This document shows positions 26,931-38,079 of a DNA stretch of 64,000 nt, piece by piece. A program made the translations under genes and the position numbers. Every line of letters starts with the position of its first letter. Position 1 is the stretch's first letter. The notes beneath the pieces are model-generated. The model did no database searches, was not told the origin of the DNA, and saw only the letters and a program-made list of their open reading frames with translations. The stretch is from Tupaia tana (taxonomy: Eukaryota; Chordata; Mammalia; Scandentia; Tupaiidae): positions 62,001 to 126,000 of the forward strand of contig JAKSZU010000136.1 in NCBI GenBank assembly GCA_026018925.1. The letters run 5' to 3'.

Positions 26931-29720
26931 GTGTCTCTGTGGTCTCTGTCTCTCTCTGCTCCTGTCTCCTCATTTTTTTTGGTAATTTTTCCTTTTTACG
27001 ATTTTTTTAAAGGTAGAATTTCTCTCTGGCTCTCAGCTCCATCTTTTGTTCTGTTAATAAGCCCTTCTGCTCCTTTCTCCCAGGCAGGAGAGTTGAGACA
27101 TTCTCTGAGAAGATTCCACATGGATACTGGGAACTAGATATTTCAGGGCACAGGCGTAATGAAGATTTTCTACTCATAATTCAGCCTCCAGCAAGCAAAG
27201 CTAGTGTGGTAGGGAGCCCCTCTGGCCTTCTATCCCTGTCTCTGTGTCTCTGAAGTCTCTGGCTCTCTCTGCTCCTGTCTCCCCTTTTTTTTTTTGGTAA
27301 TTTTTCCTTTTTACGATTTTTTTAAAGGTAGAATTTCTCTCTGGCTGTCAGCTCCATCTTTTGTTTTGTTAATAAGCCCTTCTGCTCCTTTCTCCCAGGC
27401 AGGAGAGATGAGCCATTCTCTGAGAAGTTTCCACATGGATACTGGGAACAAGGTATTTCAAGGCACAGGGGAAATGAAGATTTTCAACTCATAATTCAGC
27501 CTCCAGCAAGCAAAGCTAGTGTGGTAGGGAGCCCCTCTGGCCTTCTATCCCTGTCTCTGTGTCTCTGAGGTCTCTGTCTCTCTCTGCTCTTGTCTCTTCA
27601 TTTCTTTGGTAATTTTTCCTTTTTACGATTTTTTTAAAGGTAGAATTTCTCTCTGGCTCTCAGCTCCATCTTTTGTTTTGTTAATAAGCCCTTCTGCTCC
27701 TTTCGCCCAGGCAGGAGAGTTGAGCCATTCTCTGAGAAGATTCCACATGGATACTGGGAACTAGATATTTCAGGGCACAGGCGAAATGAAGATTTTCTAC
27801 TCATAATTCAGCCTCCAGCAAGCAAAGCTAGTGTGGTAGGGAGCCCCTCTGGCTTTCTATCCCTGTCTCTGTGTCTCTGAGTTCTCTGTCTCTCTCTGTT
27901 CCAGTCTCCACCTGTTTTTTTTGGTAATTTTTCCTTTTTACGATTTTTTTAAAGGTAGAATTTCCCTCTGGCTCTCAGCTCCATCTTTTGTTTTGTTAAT
28001 AAGCCCTTCTGCTCCTTTCTCCCAGGCAGGAGAGTTCAGCCATTCTCTGAGAAGTTTCCACATGGATAATCGGAACTAGATATTTCAGGGCACAGGCGAA
28101 ATGAAGATTTTCTACACATAATTCAGCCTCCAGCAAGCAAAGCTAGTGTGGTAGGGAGCGCCTCTGGCCTTCTATCCCTGTCTCTGTGTCTCTGAGGTCT
28201 CTGTCTCTCTCTGCTCTTGTCTCTTCATTTCTTTTGGTAATTTTTCCTTTTTACGATATTTTTAAAGGTAGAATTTCTCTCTGGCTCTCAGCTCCATCTT
28301 TTGTTTTGTTAATAAGCCCTTCTGCTCCTTTCTCCCAGGCAAGAGAGTTGAGCCATTCTCCTAGAAGATTCCACATGGATACTGGGAACTAGATATTTCA
28401 GGGCACAGGAGAAATGAAGATTTTATACTCATAATTCAGCCTCCAGCAAGCAAAGCTAGTGTGGTAGGGAGCCCCTCTGGCTTTCTATCCCAGTCTCTGT
28501 GTCTCTGAGGTCTCTGTCTCTCTCTGCTCCTGTCTCATTTTTTTGTTAATTTTTCCTTTTTACGATTTTTTTAAAGGTAGAATTTCTCTCTGGCTCTCAG
28601 CTCCATCTTTTGTTTTGTTAATAAGCCCTTCTGCTCCTTTCTCCCAGGCAGGAGAGTTCAGCCATTCTCTGAGAATTTTCCACATGGATACTCGGAACTA
28701 GATATTTCAGGGCACAGGGGAAATGAAGATTTTCTACACATAATTCAGCCTCCAGCAATCAAAGCTAGTGTGGTAGGGAGCGCCTCTGGCCTTCTATCCC
28801 TGTCTCTGTGTCTCTGAGGTCTCTGTCTCTCTCTGCTCCTGTCTCATTTTTTTGTTAATTTTTCCTTTTTACGATTTTTTTAAAGGTAGAATTTCTCTCT
28901 GGCTCTCAGCTCCATCTTTTGTTTTGTTAATAAGCCCTTCTGCTCCTTTCTCCCAGGCAGGAGAGTTGAGCCATTCTCTGAGAAGGTTCCACACGGATAC
29001 TGGGAACTAGATATTTCAGGGCACAGGCGAAATGAAGATTTTCTACTCATAATTCAGCCTCCAGCAAGCAAAGCTAGTGTGGTAGGGAGCCCCTCTGGCC
29101 TTCTATCCCTGTCTCTGTGTCTCTGTGGTCTCTGTCTCTCTCTGCTCCTGTCTCCTCATTTTTTTTGGTAATTTTTCCTTTTTACGATTTTTTTAAAGGT
29201 AGAATTTCTCTCTGGCTCTCAGCTCCATCTTTTGTTTTGTTAATAAGCCCTTCTGCTCCTTTCTCCCAGGCAGGAGAGTTGAGCCATTCTCTGAGAAGAT
29301 ACAACATGGATACTGGGAACTAGATATTTCAGGGCACAGGCGAAATGATTATTTTCTACTCATAAATCAGCCTCCAGCAAGCAAAGCTAGTGTGGTAGGG
29401 AGCCCCTCTGGCCTTCTATCCCTGTCTCTGTTTCTCTGAGGTCTCTGTCTCACTCTGCTCCTGTCTCCTCATTTTTTTTGGTAATTTTTCCTTTATACGA
29501 TTTTTTTAAAGGTAGAATTTCTCTCTGGCTCTCAGCTCCATCTTTTGTTTTGTTAATAAGCCATTCTGCTCCTTTCTCCCAGGCAGGAGAGTTGAGCCAT
29601 TCTCTGAGAAGATTCCACATGGATACTGGGAACTAGATATTTCAGGGCACAGGCGAAATGAAGATTTTCTACTCATAATTCAGCCTCCAGCAAGCAAAGC
29701 TAGTGTGGTAGGGAGCCCCT
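26931..29720 (+). repeat. M-K-P-A-T-Y cassette with an inserted T/P mosaic unit
   Basis: After the length-variable stretch the units are regular again. A Q unit is followed by M (near 27230), K, P, A, T, another T and Y, the same order as 16.56-18.4 kb but with one extra unit. The extra one, about 28480-28790, is a hybrid: its first half is T type (CTCATTTTTTTG) and its second half is P type (GAGTTCAGCC, ACTCGG, CTACACAT). Confidence 0.75.
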
Positions 29721-30354
29721 CTGGCCTTCTATCACTGTCTCTGTGTCTCTGAGGTCTCTGTCTCTCTCTGCTCCTGTCTCCTCATTTTTTTTGGTAATTT
29801 TTACTTTTTACGATATTTTTAAAGGTAGAATTTCTCTCTGGCTCTCAGCTCCTTCTTTTTTTTTGTTAATAAGCCCTTCTTCTCCTTTCTCCCAGGCAGG
29901 AGAGTTGAGCCATTCTCTGAGAAGATTCCACATGGATACAGGGAACTAGATATTTCAGGGCACAGGCGAAATGAAGATTTTCTACTCATAATTCAGCCTC
30001 CAGCAAGCAAAGCTAGTGTGGTAGGGAGCCCCTCTGGCCTTCTATCCCTGTCTCTGTGTCTCTGAGGTCTTTGTCTCTCTCTGCTCCTGTCTCATCATAT
30101 TTTTTTGGTAATTTTTCCTTTTTTACGATTTTTTTAAAGGTAGAATTTCCCTCTGGCTCTCAGCTCCATCATTTGTTTTGTTAATAAGCCCTTCTGCTCC
30201 TTTCTCCCAGGCAGGAGAGATGAGCCATTCTCTGAGAAGTATCCACATGGATACTGGGAACAAGGTATTTCAGGGCACAGGCGAAATGAAGATTTTCAAC
30301 TCATAATTCAGCCTCCAGCAAGCAAAGCTAGTGTGGTAGGGAGCCCCTCTGGCC

Positions 30355-33175
30355 TTCTCTCCCTGTCTCTGTGTCTCTGAGGTCTCTGTCTCTCTCTGCT
30401 CTTGTCTCTTCATTTCTTTTGGTAATTTTTCCTTTTTACGATTTTTTTAAAGGTAGAATTTCTCTCTGGCTCTCAGCTCCATCTATTGTTTTGTTAATAA
30501 GCCCTTCTGCTCCTTTCTCCCAGGCAGGAGAGTTGAGCCATTCTCTGAGAAGATTCCACATGGATACTGGGAACTAGATATTTCAGGGCACAGGCGTAAT
30601 GAAGATTTTCTACTTATAATTCAGCCTCCAGCAAGCAAAGCTAGTGTGGTAGGGAGCCCCTCTGGCCTTCTATCCCTGTCTCTGTGTCTCTGTGTTCTCT
30701 GTCTTTCTCTGCTCCTGTCTCCTCATTTTTTTTGATAATTTTTCCTTTTTACGATTTTTTTAAAGGTAGAATTTCTCTCTGGCTCTCAGCTCCATCTTTT
30801 GTTCTGTTAATAAGCCCTTCTGCTCCTTTCTCCCAGGCAGGAGAGTTGAGACATTCTCTGAGAAGATTCCACATGGATACTGGGAACTAGATATTTCAGG
30901 GCACAGGCGTAATGAAGATTTTCTACTTATAATTCAGCCTCCAGCAAGCAAAGCTAGTGTGGTATGGAGCCCCTCTGGCCTTCTATCCCTGTCTCTGTTT
31001 CTCTGAGGTCTCTTTCTCACTCTGCTCCTGTCTCCTCTTTTTTTTTGGTAATTTTTCCTTTTTACCTTTTTTTAAAGGTAGAATTTCTCTCTGGCGCTCA
31101 GCTCCATCTTTTGTTTTGTTAATAAGCCCTTCTGCTCCTTTCTCCCAGGCAGGAGAGTTGAGCCATTCTCTGAGAAGATTCAACATGGATACTGGGAACC
31201 ACATATTTCAGGACACAGGCGAAATGATTATTTTCTACTCATAATTCAGCCTCCAGCAAGCAAAGCTAGTGTGGTAGGGAGCTCCTCTGTCCTTCTATCC
31301 CTGTCTCTGTGTCTCTGAGGTCTCCGTCTCTCTCTGCTCCTGTCTCCTCATTTTTTTTGGTAATTTTTCATTTTTACGATTTTATTAAAGGTAGGATTTC
31401 TCTCTGGCTCTCAGCTCCTTCTTTTGTTTTGTTAATAAGCCCTTCTTCTCCTTTCTCCCAGGCAGGAGAGTTGAGTCATTCTCTGAGAAGATTCCACATG
31501 GATACTGGGAACTAGATATTTCAGGGCACAGGTGAAATGAAGATTTTCTACTCATAATTCAGCCTCCAGCAAGCAAAGCTAGTGTGGTAGGGAGCCCCTC
31601 TGGACTTCTATCCCTGTCTCTGTGTCTCTGAGTTCTCTGTCTCTCTCTGCTCAAGTCTCCACATGATTTTTTTGGTAATTTTTCGTTATTACGATTTTTT
31701 TAAAGATAGAATTTCTCTCTGGCTCTCAGCTCCATCTTTTGTTTTGTTAATAAGCCCTTCTTCTCCTTTCTCCCAGTCAGGAGAGTTGAGCCATTCTCTG
31801 AGAAGTTTCCACATGGATACTGGGAACTAGATATTTCAGGGCACAGGCGAAATGAAGATTTTCTACTCATAATTCAGCGTCCAGCAAGCAAAGCTAGTGT
31901 GGTAGGTAGCCCCTCTGGCCTTCTATCCCTGTCTCTGTGTCTCTGAGTTCTCTGTCTCTCTCTGCTCCTGTCTCCACATGATTTTTTTGGTAATTTTTCG
32001 TTATTACGATTTTTTTAAAGGTAGAATTTCTCTCTGGCTCTCAGCTCCATCTTTTGTTTTGTTAATAAGCCCTTCTGCTCCTTTCTCCCAGGCAGGAGAG
32101 TTGAGCCATTCTCTGAGAAGTTTCCACATGGATACTGGGAACTAGATATTTCAGGGCACAGGCGAAATGAAGAATTTCTACTCATAATTGAGCCTCCAGC
32201 AAGCAAAGCTAGTGTGGTAGGGAGCCCCTCTGGCCTTCTATCCCTGTCTCTGTGTCTCTGAGTTCTCCGTCTCTCTCTGCTCCAGTCTCCACATGATTTT
32301 TTTGGTAATTTTACGTTTTTACGATTTTTTTAAAGGTAGAATTTCTCTCTGGCTCTCAGCTCCATCTTTTGTTTTGTTAATAAGCCCTTCTGCTCCTTTC
32401 TCCCAGGCAGGAGAGTTGAGCCATTCTCTGAGAAGATTCCACATGGATACTGGGAACTAGATATTTCAGGGCACAGGCGAAATGAAGATTTTCTACTCAT
32501 AATTCAGCCTCCAGCAAGCAAAGCTAGTGTGGTAGGGAGCCCTTCTGGCCTTCTATCCCTGTCTCTGTGTCTCTGAGGTCTCTGTCTCTCTCTGCTCCTG
32601 TCTCCTCATTTTTTTTGGTAATTTTTCCTTTTTCCGATTTTTTTAAAAGTAGAATTTCTCTCTGGCTCTCAGCTCCATCTTTTGTTTTGTTAATAAGCCC
32701 TTCTGCTCCTTTCTCCCAGGCAGGAGAGTTGAGCCATTCTCTGAGAAGATTCCACATGGATACTGGGAACTAGATATTTCAGGGCACAGGCGAAATGAAG
32801 ATTTTCTACTCATAATTCAGCCTCCAGCAAGCAAAGCTAGTGTGGTAGGGAGCCCCTCTGGCTTTCTATCCCTGTCTCTGTGTCTCTGAGTTCCCTGTCT
32901 CTCTCTGCTCCAGTCTCCACATGTTTTTTGGTAATTTTTACTTTTTACGATATTTTTAAAGGTAGAATTTCTCTCTGGCTCTCAGCTCCTTCTTTTTTTT
33001 TGTTAATAAGCCCTTCTTCTCCTTTCTCCCAGGCAGGAGAGTTGAGCCATTCTCTGAGAAGATTCCACATGGATACAGGGAACTAGATATTTCAGGGCAC
33101 AGGCGAAATGAAGATTTTCTACTCATAATTCAGCCTCCAGCAAGCAAAGCTAGTGTGGTAGGGAGCCCCTCTGGC
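30355..33175 (+). repeat. 9-unit higher-order repeat, copy 1 (2.82 kb)
   Basis: The block begins at the CTTCTCTCCCTG variant near 30354 (usual form CTTCTATCCC) and repeats at +2822 bp. Private markers shared with copy 2 are CCATCTATTG near 30480, GTGGTATGGAGCC near 30959, a TTTTTACCTTTTTTT block near 31060, CTGGCGCTCAGC near 31092, the ACCACATATTT ending near 31198, GGTCTCCGTC near 31319 and CTCAAGTCTCC near 31651. Confidence 0.88.
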
Positions 33176-35997
33176 CTTCTCTCCCTGTCTCTGTGTCTCT
33201 GAGGTCTCTGTCTCTCTCTGCTCTTGTCTCTTCATTTCTTTTGGTAATTTTTCCTTTTTACGATTTTTTTAAAGGTAGAATTTCTCTCTGGCTCTCAGCT
33301 CCATCTATTGTTTTGTTAATAAGCCCTTCTGCTCCTTTCTCCCAGGCAGGAGAGTTGAGCCATTCTCTGAGAAGATTCCACATGGATACTGGGAACTAGA
33401 TATTTCAGGGCACAGGCGTAATGAAGATTTTCTACTTATAATTCAGCCTCCAGCAAGCAAAGCTAGTGTGGTAGGGAGCCCCTCTGGCCTTCTATCCCTG
33501 TCTCTGTGTCTCTGTGTTCTCTGTCTTTCTCTGCTCCTGTCTCCTCATTTTTTTTGATAATTTTTCCTTTTTACGATTTTTTTAAAGGTAGAATTTCTCT
33601 CTGGCTCTCAGCTCCATCTTTTGTTCTGTTAATAAGCCCTTCTGCTCCTTTCTCCCAGGCAGGAGAGTTGAGACATTCTCTGAGAAGATTCCACATGGAT
33701 ACTGGGAACTAGATATTTCAGGGCACAGGCGTAATGAAGATTTTCTACTTATAATTCAGCCTCCAGCAAGCAAAGCTAGTGTGGTATGGAGCCCCTCTGG
33801 CCTTCTATCCCTGTCTCTGTTTCTCTGAGGTCTCTTTCTCACTCTGCTCCTGTCTCCTCTTTTTTTTTGGTAATTTTTCCTTTTTACCTTTTTTTAAAGG
33901 TAGAATTTCTCTCTGGCGCTCAGCTCCATCTTTTGTTTTGTTAATAAGCCCTTCTGCTCCTTTCTCCCAGGCAGGAGAGTTGAGCCATTCTCTGAGAAGA
34001 TTCAACATGGATACTGGGAACCACATATTTCAGGGCACAGGCGAAATGATTATTTTCTACTCATAATTCAGCCTCCAGCAAGCAAAGCTAGTGTGGTAGG
34101 GAGCTCCTCTGTCCTTCTATCCCTGTCTCTGTGTCTCTGAGGTCTCCGTCTCTCTCTGCTCCTGTCTCCTCATTTTTTTTGGTAATTTTTCATTTTTACG
34201 ATTTTATTAAAGGTAGGATTTCTCTCTGGCTCTCAGCTCCTTCTTTTGTTTTGTTAATAAGCCCTTCTTCTCCTTTCTCCCAGGCAGGAGAGTTGAGTCA
34301 TTCTCTGAGAAGATTCCACATGGATACTGGGAACTAGATATTTCAGGGCACAGGTGAAATGAAGATTTTCTACTCATAATTCAGCCTCCAGCAAGCAAAG
34401 CTAGTGTGGTAGGGAGCCCCTCTGGACTTCTATCCCTGTCTCTGTGTCTCTGAGTTCTCTGTCTCTCTCTGCTCAAGTCTCCACATGATTTTTTTGGTAA
34501 TTTTTCGTTATTACGATTTTTTTAAAGATAGAATTTCTCTCTGGCTCTCAGCTCCATCTTTTGTTTTGTTAATAAGCCCTTCTTCTCCTTTCTCCCAGTC
34601 AGGAGAGTTGAGCCATTCTCTGAGAAGTTTCCACATGGATACTGGGAACTAGATATTTCAGGGCACAGGCGAAATGAAGATTTTCTACTCATAATTCAGC
34701 CTCCAGCAAGCAAAGCTAGTGTGGTAGGTAGCCCCTCTGGCCTTCTATCCCTGTCTCTGTGTCTCTGAGTTCTCCGTCTCTCTCTGCTCCAGTCTCCACA
34801 TGATTTTTTTGGTAATTTTACGTTTTTACGATTTTTTTAAAGGTAGAATTTCTCTCTGGCTCTCAGCTCCATCTTTTGTTTTGTTAATAAGCCCTTCTGC
34901 TCCTTTCTCCCAGGCAGGAGAGTTGAGCCATTCTCTGAGAAGATTCCACATGGATACTGGGAACTAGATATTTCAGGGCACAGGCGAAATGAAGATTTTC
35001 TACTCATAATTCAGCCTCCAGCAAGCAAAGCTAGTGTGGTAGGGAGCCCTTCTGGCCTTCTATCCCTGTCTCTGTGTCTCTGAGGTCTCTGTCTCTCTCT
35101 GCTCCTGTCTCCTCATTTTTTTTGGTAATTTTTCCTTTTTCCGATTTTTTTAAAAGTAGAATTTCTCTCTGGCTCTCAGCTCCATCTTTTGTTTTGTTAA
35201 TAAGCCCTTCTGCTCCTTTCTCCCAGGCAGGAGAGTTGAGCCATTCTCTGAGAAGATTCCACATGGATACTGGGAACTAGATATTTCAGGGCACAGGCGA
35301 AATGAAGATTTTCTACTCATAATTCAGCCTCCAGCAAGCAAAGCTAGTGTGGTAGGGAGCCCCTCTGGCTTTCTATCCCTGTCTCTGTGTCTCTGAGTTC
35401 CCTGTCTCTCTCTGCTCCAGTCTCCACATGTTTTTTGGTAATTTTTACTTTTTACGATATTTTTAAAGGTAGAATTTCTCTCTGGCTCTCAGCTCCTTCT
35501 TTTTTTTTGTTAATAAGCCCTTCTTCTCCTTTCTCCCAGGCAGGAGAGTTGAGCCATTCTCTGAGAAGATTCCACATGGATACAGGGAACTAGATATTTC
35601 AGGGCACAGGCGAAATGAAGATTTTCTACTCATAATTCAGCCTCCAGCAAGCAAAGCTAGTGTGGTAGGGAGCCCCTCTGGCCTTCTATCCCTGTCTCTG
35701 TGTCTCTGAGGTCTTTGTCTCTCTCTGCTCCTGTCTCATCATATTTTTTTGTTAATTTTTCCTTTTTTACGATTTTTTTAAAGGTAGAATTTCCCTCTGG
35801 CTCTCAGCTCCATCATTTGTTTTGTTAATAAGCCCTTCTGCTCCTTTCTCCCAGGCAGGAGAGATGAGCCATTCTCTGAGAAGTATCCACATGGATATTG
35901 GGAACAAGGTATTTCAGGGCACAGGCGAAATGAAGATTTTCAACTCATAATTCAGCCTCCAGCAAGAAAAGCTAGTGTGGTAGGGAGCCCCTCTGGC
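33176..35997 (+). repeat. 9-unit higher-order repeat, copy 2, with one unit lost and one gained
   Basis: The first five units are almost identical to copy 1 at an offset of 2822 bp; the one difference I saw is GGACACAGG near 31210 against GGGCACAGG. The offset then drops to 2507 bp, because the counterpart of the unit near 31928-32240 is missing. An M-like unit with CATCATATTTTTTTG (about 35685-35995) sits before copy 3. It matches one at about 30030-30340 that precedes copy 1. Confidence 0.87.
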
Positions 35998-37540
35998 CTT
36001 CTCTCCCTGTCTCTGTGTCTCTGAGGTCTCTGTCTCTCTCTGCTCTTGTCTCTTCATTTCTTTTGGTAATTTTTCCTTTTTACGATTTTTTTAAAGGTAG
36101 AATTTCTCTCTGGCTCTCAGCTCCATCTATTGTTTTGTTAATAAGCCCTTCTGCTCCTTTCTCCCAGGCAGGAGAGTTGATCCATTCTCTGAGAAGATTC
36201 CACATGGATACTGGGAACTAGATATTTCAGGGCACAGGAGAAATGAAGATTTTATACTCATAATTCAGCCTCCAGCAAGCAAAGCTAGTGTGGTAGGGAG
36301 CCCCTCTGGCTTTCTATCCCTGTCTCTGTATCTCTGAGGTCTCTGTCTCTCTCTGCTCCTGTCTCAATTTTTTTGTTAATTTTTCCTTTTTACGATTTTT
36401 TTAAAGGTAGAATTTCTCTCTGGCTCTCAGCTCCATCTTTTGTTTTTTTAATAAGCCCTTCTGCTCCTTTCTCCCAGGCAGGAGATTTGAGACATTCTCT
36501 GAGAAGATTCCACATGGATACTGGGAACTAGATATTTCAGGGCACAGGCGTAATGAAGATTTTCTACTCATAATTCAGCCTCCAGCAAGCAAAGCTAGTG
36601 TGGTATGGAGCCCCTCTGGCCTTCTATCCCTGTCTCTGTTTCTCTGAGGTCTCTTTCTCACTCTGCTCCTGTCTCCTCTTTTTTTTTGGTAATTTTTCCT
36701 TTTTACCTTTTTTTAAAGGTAGAATTTCTCTCTGGCGCTCAGCTCCATCTTTTGTTTTGTTAATAAGCCCTTCTGCTCCTTTCTCCCAGGCAGGAGAGTT
36801 GAGCCATTCTCTGAGAAGATTCAACATGGATACTGGGAACTACATATTTCAGGGCACAGGCGAAATGATTATTTTCTACTCATAATTCAGCCTCCAGCAA
36901 GCAAAGCTAGTGTGGTAGGGAGCTCCTCTGTCCTTCTATCCCTGTCTCTGTGTCTCTGAGGTCTCCGTCTCTCTCTGCTCCTGTCTCCTCATTTTTTTTG
37001 GTAATTTTTCATTTTTACGATTTTATTAAAGGTAGGATTTCTCTCTGGCTCTCAGCTCCTTCTTTTGTTTTGTTAATAAGCCCTTCTTCTCCTTTCTCCC
37101 AGGCAGGAGAGTTGAGTCATTCTCTGAGAAGATTCCACATGGATACTGGGAACTAGATATTTCAGGGCACAGGCGAAATGAAGATTTTCTACTCATAATT
37201 CAGCCTCCAGCAAGCAAAGCTAGTGTGGTAGGGAGCCCCTTTGGACTTCTATCCCTGTCTCTGTGTCTCTGAGTTCTCTGTCTCTCTCTGCTCAAGTCTC
37301 CACATGATTTTTTTGGTAATTTTTCGTTATTACGATTTTTTTAAAGATAGAATTTCTCTCTGGCTCTCAGCTCCATCTTTTGTTTTGTTAATAAGCCCTT
37401 CTGCTCCTTTCTCCCAGGCAGGAGAGTTGAGCCATTCTCTGAGAAGTTTCCACATGGATACTGGGAACTAGATATTTCAGGGCACAGGCGAAATGAAGAT
37501 TTTCTACTCATAATTCAGCCTCCAGCAAGCAAAGCTAGTG
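35998..37540 (+). repeat. 9-unit higher-order repeat, copy 3 (partial)
   Basis: This starts with the same CTTCTCTCCCTG unit near 35999 and again carries GTATGGAGCC (near 36602), TTTTTACC, CTGGCGCTC and CTCAAGTCTCC (near 37291). The second unit (about 36300-36600) is a T/Q mosaic and replaces the pure Q unit of copies 1 and 2. Similarity fades after about 37.5 kb. Confidence 0.82.
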
Positions 37541-37879
37541 TGGTAGGGAGCCCCTCTGGCCTTCTATCCCTGTCTCTGTGTCTCTGAGTTCTCTGTCTCT
37601 CTCTGCTCCAGTCTCCACATGATTTTTTTGGTAATTTTTCGTTATTACGATTTTTTTAAAGGTAGAATTTCTCTCTGGCTCTCAGCTCCATCTTTTGTTT
37701 TGTTAATAAGCCCTTCTGCTCCTTTCTCCCAGGCAGGAGAGTTGAGCCATTCTCTGAGAAGTTTCCACATGGATACTGGGAACTAGATATTTCAGGGCAC
37801 AGGCGAAATGAAGATTTTCTACTCATAATTCAGCCTCCAGCAAGCAAAGCTAGTGTGGTAGGGAGCCCCTCTGGCCTTC

Positions 37880-37971
37880 TATCCCTGTCTCTGTGTCTCT
37901 GAGGTCTCTGTCTCTCTCTGCTCTTGTCTCTTCATTTCTTTTGGTAATTTTTCCTTTTTACGATTTTTTTA
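37880..37971 (+). repeat. CT-rich simple tract plus T-run block inside the reference unit
   Basis: About 55 bp of imperfect TCTCTG/CTCTGT repeats are followed by T runs of about 4-8 bases (TTTTGG, AATTTTTCC, CTTTTTAC, GATTTTTTT) spaced about 7-12 bp apart. This is the most length-variable part of the unit. The first T run ranges from about 5 to 12 T among copies, and alternative versions (CATTTATTTTTGG, CATATTTTTTTGG, TTTTATTTTGATAA) mark subfamilies. Replication slippage in this block explains most of the 310-316 bp length range. Confidence 0.85.
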
Positions 37972-37974
37972 AAG

Positions 37975-38045
37975 GTAGAATTTCTCTCTGGCTCTCAGCT
38001 CCATCTTTTGTTTTGTTAATAAGCCCTTCTGCTCCTTTCTCCCAG
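37975..38045 (+). other. Splice-site-like pair with branch point and polypyrimidine tract (one example of the motif found in most units)
   Basis: AAAG/GTAGAA at 37971-37980 resembles a weak 5' splice site. TTAAT at 38016-38020 fits the yUnAy branch-point pattern. It is followed after 26 nt by the pyrimidine tract GCTCCTTTCTCCCAG/G, a strong-looking 3' splice site ending at 38045. The implied intron is 71 nt, near the lower limit for mammals. The acceptor half is kept in nearly all units. R-type units have GTAGGA at the donor side, a somewhat better match. There is no evidence of transcription or splicing, so this is a motif match only. Confidence 0.35.
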
Positions 38046-38069
38046 GCAGGAGAGTTGAGCCATTCTCTG

Positions 38070-38079
38070 AGAAGGTTCC
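38070..38079. promoter_or_regulatory. GAAnnTTC heat-shock-element-like dimer motif (example)
   Basis: The reference unit reads aGAAggTTCc, which matches the two-subunit nGAAnnTTCn core recognised by heat-shock factors. Most units have this core, and common variation at the site (GAAgaTTC, GAAgtTTC, GAAggTTC) falls in the two-base spacer. Y-type units (GAAgaTAC) and D-type units (GAAgaTTAC) lose it. A third pentamer in the correct spacing is missing, so a single site would be weak, and six fixed bases occur easily by chance. Function is inferred only from the number of copies. Confidence 0.2.

Noticed and set aside
38061-38073. TTCTCTGAGAA inverted repeat as a STAT site or hairpin
   Set aside because: The TTC/GAA spacing is five bases where STAT sites use two to four, and an 11-bp inverted repeat with a one-base centre cannot form a useful hairpin.
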